DNA from: Paenibacillus senegalensis JC66
GTDB taxonomy: Bacteria > Bacillota > Bacilli > Paenibacillales > NBRC-103111
Reading direction: 5' to 3'
Assembly: GCF_000285515.1 (NCBI RefSeq)
Contig: NZ_HE610961.1
Location: forward strand, 255,919-319,918
DNA: 64,000 bases
Shown here: positions 27,631 through 35,052 of the stretch, in pieces
How positions within the stretch are numbered: position 1 is the stretch's first letter
How the letters are laid out: each line of letters begins with the position of its first letter
Notes under the pieces: generated by a model
Database searches by the model: none
Told to the model about the DNA's origin: nothing
The model's input: only the letters and a program-made list of their open reading frames with translations
Made by a program: the position numbers and the translations under genes

Positions 27631-29664
27631 CTATTCCTGCTTCTCTGCCGGCATTGTCATAATCATTCTAGTTCCTCGATGAAGCTCGCTTTCCACACTT
27701 AACCCGTACTCGTCCCCGAACACCATCTGGATACGGCGGTGCACGTTAATCACTCCAATTCCGCCTTGGCGATATGGAGCTTCCTCGCGGGCATAACTTT
27801 CGGCCTTTTCGTGATTCCGATGCGAACCGTGATCCTGCACTTGCCCTGGTTCTCGGCGCGGCTCTCGGCCCGGCATCGATTGCCGCTCATGTTCCTGCTC
27901 TGGCTGCCACTCTCGGCCTGGCTCCAGCCGCGGCTCTCGGCTCTGCTCCAGCCGCCTCTCTCGGCCCGGCTCCGGCCGCGACCCATGTTCCTGCACCGTC
28001 TCGGCCAGGCGGTTCATCTGCAGCTGCTCCTTTAGCTTCAGCAGCGTTTCAGGTCTCATCCCGGCTCCATTGTCTTCGACTATGACGTGCAGGCGGCCGT
28101 CATCCTCCCTTGCATCTATGCGAATGTAGTGATGCGGCTCAACGCCATCTTTAAAGGCATGCTGAAAAACATTTTCCACCAGCGGCTGCAGCGTCAGCCG
28201 AACCATCTTGCTCAGCAGCAGCTCAGGCGGAACCAGCACCTCCAACTCGAACTCCCGCTGTGCCCGATGGCGCAAAATAATCATGTAGTTGCGCACATGA
28301 TTCAGCTCATTGGCAATCGTAATCTCTTCGAGATTGGTCTGTACCGAATAACGGAGCATGAATGCCAGCGCTTCGACCATTTCCGATATCTCATCCGAAT
28401 CCTGGACAATAGCATAGCAATTGATTGTTTCCAGCGTGTTGAACATAAAATGCGGATTGATCTGCAGCTGCAGAGCTTGAAACTCCGCCTTTTGCCGCTC
28501 CAGCTGAATAGCCTGCAGCTTGAGCTGAGTGCGCTGGTTGCGAAGCTCGGTATTGTAAACCTGATTAATCATTTCCGCCAAGCGGCTGACCATCAGGTTG
28601 TAGCTATGGACCAGTCCGCCGATTTCATCCTGGCGGGATACGCCCTCAATTCTCGTCCAGTTTCCCTTTTCCGTCTGCCGCATTCCCTCCCGCAAATGTC
28701 GAATCGGGCGGACGATCGAATTACCGAAGCGAGTCGCCAGCACGAGAGCCACAATTAAAGTCACCATACCGACTGTAATCGTCGTGATCCGGATGTTGGC
28801 TATCGGAGCGCGCAGCTCAGAAACAGGCAGGGACACGCCCATATTCCATCCGGAATAATCGGACTTGCGGGAGACGACCATCATCTGTTCCTCCCCCTGT
28901 TTGGCGATAAAACGGTTTTCCCCATCGAATACGACCCGCTTCGGAATATCCGTCAGCAGCAGCTGGTTCACTGTTTCCCTAGAAGGCGAATAGACGAGGC
29001 TGCCTTCGCTATCGATAATAAAGAAGTAGCCCTGTTCACCAAGATCAACCTGGCTCCACAAGTCCGTCAGCTGCTGCTGATTAAATTCGATGGCCAGAAT
29101 CCCCTTCACATCGTAGGAAGAATAGCCGCGAATTTTACGGACGACTGTGACCACTTTTCCCGCATCCTTTTCCAAAAAGCTGTCGTTCACAATCGCTATG
29201 CTTCCATTATCGGGAGTAAGCTCTACCAATTCCTGCAATCGCAGAGGCACATCGGAGCCGAGCATAGATACGCTCTGACTGCCATCGAAAACAGAGCGGC
29301 CATGGTAGCCCAAAATGTAAATCATATTGATCTGGGTCGGGTAAGTGATAAACGCCTTCTGGAACACTTCTTTGCGGATTTCATTCGTAAACCGGTAATA
29401 TTCGTAGCTGTCCTCCGGGTCCATGTCGAGAAAGCGCTTGACAGTCCGCTGCGAAAGAATTGAATTGCTTAGCCGCTCAAAGTTTCTCATGTAATGATCG
29501 GTTTGCACGGAGGCGTTGTTGATTACCTGCGTCACATACTTTTCCACCTGCTCATCTATCGCCTTGGACGATTCCAGATAAGTGAAAAAACCGACCATCG
29601 ATAGCGAGAACAGGATGACAACGAAAAAGTAAATAAACATTTGCCGAGCCAAGCTTTTGTTCAT
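27631..29664 (-). CDS. YesM-type sensor histidine kinase with an insertion in its ATP lid
   Basis: A 677-residue membrane kinase. There are two membrane segments (about 8-30 and 295-315) around a dCache-like sensor domain, then HAMP (about 316-370) and a His_kinase domain with LQINPHFMFNTLE (phospho-His about 420). The HATPase has a C-terminal N/G1 box EDNGAGM and G2 box GGIGVINVHRR (about 634). Between them lies about 80 residues of Arg/Glu/Pro-rich repeats (554-633); this lid is normally 20-30 residues. It likely senses an extracellular sugar or its binding protein and phosphorylates the YesN-type partner encoded one base away. The stop-start overlap TGATG couples the pair. Confidence 0.9.
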   Translation of the reverse strand: MNKSLARQMFIYFFVVILFSLSMVGFFTYLESSKAIDEQVEKYVTQVINNASVQTDHYMRNFERLSNSILSQRTVKRFLDMDPEDSYEYYRFTNEIRKEVFQKAFITYPTQINMIYILGYHGRSVFDGSQSVSMLGSDVPLRLQELVELTPDNGSIAIVNDSFLEKDAGKVVTVVRKIRGYSSYDVKGILAIEFNQQQLTDLWSQVDLGEQGYFFIIDSEGSLVYSPSRETVNQLLLTDIPKRVVFDGENRFIAKQGEEQMMVVSRKSDYSGWNMGVSLPVSELRAPIANIRITTITVGMVTLIVALVLATRFGNSIVRPIRHLREGMRQTEKGNWTRIEGVSRQDEIGGLVHSYNLMVSRLAEMINQVYNTELRNQRTQLKLQAIQLERQKAEFQALQLQINPHFMFNTLETINCYAIVQDSDEISEMVEALAFMLRYSVQTNLEEITIANELNHVRNYMIILRHRAQREFELEVLVPPELLLSKMVRLTLQPLVENVFQHAFKDGVEPHHYIRIDAREDDGRLHVIVEDNGAGMRPETLLKLKEQLQMNRLAETVQEHGSRPEPGRERRLEQSREPRLEPGREWQPEQEHERQSMPGREPRREPGQVQDHGSHRNHEKAESYAREEAPYRQGGIGVINVHRRIQMVFGDEYGLSVESELHRGTRMIMTMPAEKQE
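27766..28005 (-). repeat. In-frame repeat tract in the kinase ATP lid
   Basis: Degenerate units encode RERRLEQSREPRLEPGREWQ-like patterns (EPGRE, REPRLE, GREPRREPG). On the plus strand the unit reads roughly CTCGGCCCGGCTC. The tract maps to residues 554-633. Confidence 0.8.
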
Positions 29665-30794
29665 CAGCTCATCCCAAGCCGTTCCCGATATTCGGAAGGC
29701 GTGCAGCCCGTGTATTTTTTAAACGTTTTCGTAAAATGGGGGTGGTCGGCATACCCGACCTCGAACGAAATATCAGTAATTTTGTAATGCGGAATGGCCA
29801 GCAGCTTCTTCGATTTCTCCATTCTCCGCTTCGTCCGGTACTGGACAAACGTCTCATCGGTCATCTGCTTAAACAGCTGACTGAAATAGGAAGGATTGAG
29901 CCCCAGCTTATCGGCAACCTCTTCCAGCGTCAGCTCTCTGTTCAGATTGAGCTCGATGTAAGCCTTCGCTTCTTCAACCGGCTCCTTCGGGTTTCCTTTG
30001 CGCAGGGAGCGTATCCGCTGGATCAGACAATCCACTTCCTTGTTCATCCAATCCCAGCAGGAATCGACTTCCTTGTTCGTCCAATCCCGGCAAAGGTCAT
30101 TTTCCTTACCCGCAGCTGGGCTTTCCTTCGCAGCTGCCGTATAGTAGCATGGAAGCTCGAACGTATAGACATCACGCCGGTTTAACTGCTTAATCAGCTT
30201 GTGCACCAATTCCCGGGCCAGTTCATGAAGCTGTCCGTGTTCCACCCCGATAGAATAGCTGTATTGCCGGATGGCGACAATAATCGCGTCTACACGTCCC
30301 GCGTCCAAATGCCAAACCGCGTCCTCCAAATTGTCAAGCCACTCCTCTAGGGCGGAAATCGGAATATAGGCCTGGTGCCGGGTATCCCCCTGACGCCCGG
30401 AGAGCGATATCGTTTGCCGTGCCCGTTCATTAGCGATCAGCTTCCGTACCGTTTCGTTTACCCCTGCTTTATTAACCGGCTTCAGCAAATACTCTTTTAC
30501 GCCAAACGACATACATTTCTGTGCATAATGAAAATCGCCAAACCCGGAGATCACCACCATCTGAATATCTCTGTGCGTGTCAAACACCCACTGGCACAGC
30601 TGGAGCCCATCCATTTTAGGCATGCGAATATCGGTAAATAGAAAGTCGGGACGATGAGCAGCTATTTTTTCCATAGCCTCCAAACCGTTCGCCGCAGTAT
30701 CCATCCGGGTGATGGCCGGGTCAACCTGGCCGATCAGCTTTTCCAGCCCTTTTTGGATGACAGGTTCATCGTCTACGATGAGTGCACGATACAT
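29664..30794 (-). CDS. YesN-type response regulator (receiver plus AraC HTH)
   Basis: About 376 residues. The receiver domain (1-118) has ALIVDDEP, phospho-acceptor Asp in FLFTDIRMPKMDG, and ISGFGDF with LLKPV. A middle linker follows, with a C-terminal AraC double helix-turn-helix (about 275-372; LEEVADKLGLNPSYFSQLFKQ, ITDISFEVGYADHPHFTKTFKKYTGCTPSEYR). The ATG at 30794 follows AAAGGGG by 8 bases and is preferred over an earlier in-frame codon. The linker holds a perfect 11-residue tandem duplication (CRDWTNKEVDS / CWDWMNKEVD). It probably activates the adjacent transporter and lyase genes. Confidence 0.9.
   Translation of the reverse strand: MYRALIVDDEPVIQKGLEKLIGQVDPAITRMDTAANGLEAMEKIAAHRPDFLFTDIRMPKMDGLQLCQWVFDTHRDIQMVVISGFGDFHYAQKCMSFGVKEYLLKPVNKAGVNETVRKLIANERARQTISLSGRQGDTRHQAYIPISALEEWLDNLEDAVWHLDAGRVDAIIVAIRQYSYSIGVEHGQLHELARELVHKLIKQLNRRDVYTFELPCYYTAAAKESPAAGKENDLCRDWTNKEVDSCWDWMNKEVDCLIQRIRSLRKGNPKEPVEEAKAYIELNLNRELTLEEVADKLGLNPSYFSQLFKQMTDETFVQYRTKRRMEKSKKLLAIPHYKITDISFEVGYADHPHFTKTFKKYTGCTPSEYRERLGMS
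30031..30096 (-). repeat. 33-bp tandem duplication in the response regulator
   Basis: Units 30031-30063 and 30064-30096 match at about 26 of 33 bases and each encodes a DW(T/M)NKEVD segment in the linker between receiver and HTH. Confidence 0.8.
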
Positions 30795-30994
30795 CTTCCT
30801 TACCCCTTTCTCAGACACCGATTTTATTCAAGCCTGGAGGTTCGACAGTCCGCTCACGATTTAAGACTACGTCTCGGCATGGCCATAAAGGCAGTACCCG
30901 AGCGATCCAGCTCATGAACGGAATGATCTTCACATATGCAGCTGTATGGTGTAATCGCTATCGCCGGTAAGTACAGGGCGCCGTTTCGCCCCCT

Positions 30995-32587
30995 TTATTC
31001 ATAGGTGTTTTCACCGCTGTTGTACCGGTTTGTTGCCTCTTCAATGACTTCATTGCCGCCTTTGGACAAATATTCCTCCAGTACAGCCTCGTAGTTATCA
31101 ATCGGCTCTCTTCCGTAAACCATCCGCAGCACACGCTCCAATATTAACGGAGGAAGCTCATCGGATTTGGGATTGAGATCCGGGTATTTCACCAACGTTT
31201 CCAGACGTTCTCCAAATTCTATCCCCCTGCGGCCTTCATAGGCTAGCATATTGTCAAAAGCATCAATCATCGCCTGTCCGGGCTCACTCAGTCCCGAGAC
31301 AAGCCGGTTATAGGTCGTGTCCTGAACCATCCACAGCCAATAATTCAAATACCGGAGACGGTCCTGGCCTTTGCTGTCCGTAGGTACCTCGAACACCGCC
31401 TCGCCTCCCACCACTTCGTAATCCTCTCCTTCAATTCCATAGCTGAAGAACAGTTCGGCCTCCTCGCTTACCATCCAATTGAAAAATTCAACGATGCCAG
31501 CCGCTTTATCCGCCGCATTCTTATTAATAAAGAAGCTGCGCGTTACCGGGCTATAATGGGCATAGCCCCCCTTGCCGTCCGGTCCTACCGGCGAAGGAAT
31601 AAGCGCTATTTCCGCATCCGGGACATTTTCCTTCAATTGGGCTCCCCAGATCGGCAGCTCGTTGGCATTCATTGACCATATTCCGGCACGGCCGCTTGTA
31701 ATGATGCTGCGGAAGTCAGTGCTTTCTATCGTGGCAAACTCCTTGCTGATCAGCCCTTCATCATGCATCGTTTTATAAACGCCAATAGCTGCTTTCATAT
31801 TCTCCACATCGAAAAAGCTGGGCTTCACTTGTCCGTCCGGGAACAGCTTAAACTGGTTGCCATACCCGAGCACATCATACGCTCCGAAGAACGTATCGGC
31901 ATATTTAAAATTTTGTCTTCCGGCAAAAGGATGCTCTACGCCAATTTCTTTAAAGGCCCTTAGCACATCAAGCGTTTCTTCAACGGTCTTCGGAACATCC
32001 ATTCCTACCTGCTCCAGCAAGTCCATGCGAATCCAGGTCGCTCTCCGCGAAGGGTTTGAAAGCGTTTCCGGGATTGCGTAAATATTGCCGTCTTTATCCG
32101 TCACCCTTTCCCATGCAGCTTCCGGAATAAAGTCCAGCAAATCCTGCCCGTGCTCCTGCAGCAGGTCGTTCAAGGGCAAGAATACCCCGTTCTCGACAGC
32201 ACCGGCCAGCTCCTGACCGCCCAAGCCTCCTCCTGCCTGGACAACATCCGGAATATCGTTGGTGGCAAACATCTGAATCATTTTTTCCTGGTATTCGTTA
32301 TGGGGAATCAGCCGGATGTCCAGATCGACATTTCTCCGCTGCTCCAGCTCGAGCACATATTTATCTTTATTAATATCGGTATGATTTTCCACATAAGGCA
32401 CATTCAAGGTTCGCATCGAAATTGAGAACTTGACGGGCTCGGAGGATTGTACTTTCCCAGCCTGACCGCCGTTCGTTCCCGGGCTTTCGGTATTCCCGCC
32501 GCTTCCCGAGCCGCCGCCACTGGTGCAGCCGGCCAGCACGGACAAACTTAATAAAATGGATAAGCCATAACCCGCGTATTTTTTCAT
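30995..32587 (-). CDS. Extracellular solute-binding lipoprotein (LplA-like)
   Basis: A 530-residue lipoprotein with lipobox LAGC at about 18-21 and a Gly/Ser linker after it. Length and pattern fit the large family 1 solute-binding proteins that serve LplB/LplC permeases in Paenibacillus and take up oligosaccharides. It lies downstream of the two permeases and upstream of YesN/YesM. A candidate cre site lies just before it. The ligand is inferred to be an oligosaccharide released by the secreted lyases. Confidence 0.85.
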   Translation of the reverse strand: MKKYAGYGLSILLSLSVLAGCTSGGGSGSGGNTESPGTNGGQAGKVQSSEPVKFSISMRTLNVPYVENHTDINKDKYVLELEQRRNVDLDIRLIPHNEYQEKMIQMFATNDIPDVVQAGGGLGGQELAGAVENGVFLPLNDLLQEHGQDLLDFIPEAAWERVTDKDGNIYAIPETLSNPSRRATWIRMDLLEQVGMDVPKTVEETLDVLRAFKEIGVEHPFAGRQNFKYADTFFGAYDVLGYGNQFKLFPDGQVKPSFFDVENMKAAIGVYKTMHDEGLISKEFATIESTDFRSIITSGRAGIWSMNANELPIWGAQLKENVPDAEIALIPSPVGPDGKGGYAHYSPVTRSFFINKNAADKAAGIVEFFNWMVSEEAELFFSYGIEGEDYEVVGGEAVFEVPTDSKGQDRLRYLNYWLWMVQDTTYNRLVSGLSEPGQAMIDAFDNMLAYEGRRGIEFGERLETLVKYPDLNPKSDELPPLILERVLRMVYGREPIDNYEAVLEEYLSKGGNEVIEEATNRYNSGENTYE

Positions 32588-32632
32588 TTTAACTACCCCT
32601 CTTTACAATAAAATTTAAATCCGGGTAAATCA

Positions 32633-32647
32633 AGATAGCGTTTTCAT
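32633..32647 (-). promoter_or_regulatory. Candidate cre site before the solute-binding gene
   Basis: The minus-strand 15-mer ATGAAAACGCTATCT fits TGNAARCGNWWNCA except for the last base. It overlaps the permease stop codon and could set separate catabolite control on the binding protein. Confidence 0.35.
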
Positions 32648-33531
32648 TATGACTTAATCGAGCCGATCATCATTCCTTTTACAAAATATTTTTGCAGGAA
32701 AGGATAGACGAGAATGATCGGAATGGTGGCGACTAGAATGACAGCCATCTGCACCCCTTGAATGGAATGGGAGGTCACCTCAAAAGCAAGGTTGCCGGAG
32801 TCCGCGAGATCGTCGGTAATGAGCAGCTCCCGCAGTTTCACCTGAAGCGGATACTTGGTGCGGTCGTTGATGTAATAGAGGGCGTCCATATATTTGTTCC
32901 AGTTCGTCACGGAATAGAAAATCCCGATCGTTGCCAAAGCCGGTTTGGACAAAGGCAGCATAATGTTCCAGATGACTCTCAGCTCACTGCAGCCATCCAT
33001 CCGGGCGGAATCAATCAGCTCCGCAGGAATTTGCGCGAAGAAGGTCCGCAGGACGAATAAATTGAAGGCGCTGATCGCCGTAGGCAGCATTAATGCCCAT
33101 AACGTGTTCACGAGCCCGATCTCTCTCATTAGAATAAATTGCGGAATTAAGGGGGCGCTAAATATCATCGTCAGCAGGACAAACAGCAGGACATAGCGCC
33201 GGCCGACATACTCCGGGCGTGACAGCGGATACGCTAGCGAAGAGGTCGCAACCAGGTTGATGAAGGTCCCCGCTACTGTAATGTATACCGAGATCGCAAA
33301 AGCCCGCCAGATTGATACATCTCCGAACACATATTCATAATAACCGAGTGTAAATTCTACTGGCCAAAACATTACCTCCCCGCGGTCTATCGCTCCGGAG
33401 CTGCTAAACGATTGAGCAATAACGTTAAGGAAAGGAAGCAGCATGGTCAGCGCAAGCAGGGTCAAAAACAAATAGTTGAACCAAATAAAGGTCTTACGGG
33501 ACAAGCTATCGCGTCTTACCAATTCTCTCAC
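32647..33531 (-). CDS. Carbohydrate ABC transporter permease (LplC/YtcP-like)
   Basis: A 294-residue integral membrane permease with six predicted membrane segments and the EAA loop ELIDSARMDGCSELRVIWNIMLPLSKPAL (split motif; about 175-205) that docks on the shared ATPase. The C-terminus ends KGMMIGSIKS, typical of this subfamily. No ATPase gene lies nearby; such systems normally use a shared MsmX-type ATPase. It lies 6 bases from the partner permease. Confidence 0.9.
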   Translation of the reverse strand: MRELVRRDSLSRKTFIWFNYLFLTLLALTMLLPFLNVIAQSFSSSGAIDRGEVMFWPVEFTLGYYEYVFGDVSIWRAFAISVYITVAGTFINLVATSSLAYPLSRPEYVGRRYVLLFVLLTMIFSAPLIPQFILMREIGLVNTLWALMLPTAISAFNLFVLRTFFAQIPAELIDSARMDGCSELRVIWNIMLPLSKPALATIGIFYSVTNWNKYMDALYYINDRTKYPLQVKLRELLITDDLADSGNLAFEVTSHSIQGVQMAVILVATIPIILVYPFLQKYFVKGMMIGSIKS

Positions 33532-33537
33532 CTCCTG

Positions 33538-34488
33538 TTAGTACAGCGATTCGCCCGTCGATTTCTTGCTGAGCGTATTGGCGATCACCAGCAGGAACAA
33601 GCCGACCAGTGATTTAAATAGTCCGATTGCCGTCGCATAGCTGTACTGCATTTGTCTTAACCCGGCCTTGTAAATGTAGGTGTCCAAAATCTCACTGTTG
33701 CGGATGTTCAGCGGATTCTGGAATACAAACACCCGTTCAAAGCCGTAGTCCAGGAAGTCTCCGATTTTCAGCAGGAACAGAATCGTAATGACCGGCAGCA
33801 GGGAAGGCAGGGTAATGCTTAAGGTTTGCTTCCATCGCCCGGCTCCGTCCATCTCGGCGGCTTCGTACAATTCCGGATTGATTCCCGCCAAAGCGGCCAG
33901 GTAAATAATCGTTCCCCATCCGACATCCCGCCACAGACCCGAGCCTACCAGCACGGAGCGGATATAGGATTCTTCCCCGAGGAAATAAATCGGTTCAATG
34001 CCAAACCAGCCGAGCATGACATTCACGATTCCCGAGGAGGGAGACAAGATCCCGGTAAAAATACCGCTCACAATCACCCAGGACAAAAAGTGCGGCGCAT
34101 ATACAATCGTCTGTACAATTTTTTTGTACAGGACGAGTCTGACTTCATTCAACAGCAGGGCAAGAATAATGGGGGCAGTAAAGGCAAATACGATGTCGTA
34201 TATCCCGAGCAGAAAGGTGTTTTTGAGTATTCTCAGGAAATCATAGTGGGAGAACATCCATTTGAAATGATCAAGCCCAACCCACGGGCTTCCGCGGACT
34301 CCCGCGAACAAGTTATAATCCTGAAAGGCAATGACCGAGCCGAGCAGCGGCACGTATTTAAAGATGAGAAAATAGATAATACCGGGAATCGAGATAAAAT
34401 AAAGCGCTTTATATTTCCACATGAAGCGAAGCGTGCTTCCCCGGCTCGTCACCGGCCGCCGGTCTTCCGGCTGAATTTGAGCGCCCAC
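33538..34488 (-). CDS. Carbohydrate ABC transporter permease (LplB-like)
   Basis: A 316-residue permease with six membrane segments and EAA motif ELYEAAEMDGAGRWKQTLSITLP (about 205-228). The N-terminus RFMWKYKALYFISIPGIIYFLIFKYVPL is characteristic of LplB proteins. It pairs with the following LplC-like permease. Translation follows the tautomerase gene by 6 bases, so they share one operon. Confidence 0.9.
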   Translation of the reverse strand: MGAQIQPEDRRPVTSRGSTLRFMWKYKALYFISIPGIIYFLIFKYVPLLGSVIAFQDYNLFAGVRGSPWVGLDHFKWMFSHYDFLRILKNTFLLGIYDIVFAFTAPIILALLLNEVRLVLYKKIVQTIVYAPHFLSWVIVSGIFTGILSPSSGIVNVMLGWFGIEPIYFLGEESYIRSVLVGSGLWRDVGWGTIIYLAALAGINPELYEAAEMDGAGRWKQTLSITLPSLLPVITILFLLKIGDFLDYGFERVFVFQNPLNIRNSEILDTYIYKAGLRQMQYSYATAIGLFKSLVGLFLLVIANTLSKKSTGESLY

Positions 34489-34494
34489 GGCAGA

Positions 34495-34677
34495 TCACCT
34501 CTTGTTCTTCAGATTGGCTGGGGCGTGTTCGTCGATCGGCCGCTCGTTGAAGCGGATATGGATAAACTCGGGCTCCCTGTCAATAATCCGTGATAATTCC
34601 CTGGTGAAGACCTCGACGATTTCCTGCTTCTGCTCATCGCTTCTTCCCTCGTACATCTCAATCGTGATTTTCGGCAT
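34495..34677 (-). CDS. 4-oxalocrotonate tautomerase-like small enzyme
   Basis: A 60-residue tautomerase-superfamily protein. After Met removal the N-terminal Pro of MPKITIEMYEGR would be the general base; EVFTRELSRIIDREPEFIHIRF matches the family helix and strand. GGAGG lies before the ATG. It is first in the transporter operon, an unusual place. A role in isomerising an unsaturated uronate or keto sugar from lyase action is inferred, not shown. Confidence 0.8.
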   Translation of the reverse strand: MPKITIEMYEGRSDEQKQEIVEVFTRELSRIIDREPEFIHIRFNERPIDEHAPANLKNKR

Positions 34678-35052
34678 TTGGATAACCTCCTTTGCTTTTT
34701 TATTCCCTTTCCTGTCAATGTTTTGGTGCGTGCTCTTATAGTAAAGGGGTTCAAGCTGACATACAATGGAATGGTTTTGATTGCACTTGTGTTTTTTTAG
34801 GTCGCTATGCCGCTATTAATAAAAAATTAACCGATATATTTCTTCGTTCAGCAGGAATAAGCCGCGAAGCAGAGAATAACACCAGCATTACATCATTGAA
34901 CTTACATCATTGGCAATTTCCTTTTCCATACAGCCTCCTTGAACTTCCTTCAGCAGGCTGCAGCACAAAAACGGCACCTAGAGCGACACTTAAAATGTCC
35001 ATCCCGGATGCCGACTTATCAACAAGAAGAAAATTGCTTAGGAGGGATTGCT
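34678..35052. other. Divergent intergenic region between the tautomerase and beta-helix genes
   Basis: About 375 bases. An AT-rich stretch (34780-34850) and TTGACA on the minus strand near 34710 are visible but neither gives a clean two-box promoter. An upstream open frame continuous with the beta-helix gene (from a TTG at 34939) has no ribosome site and is not used. It is a probable target of the YesN regulator. Confidence 0.35.

Noticed and set aside
34939..35052. Upstream extension of the beta-helix gene from a TTG
   Set aside because: No ribosome site at 34939, while the TTG at 35053 has a strong one.
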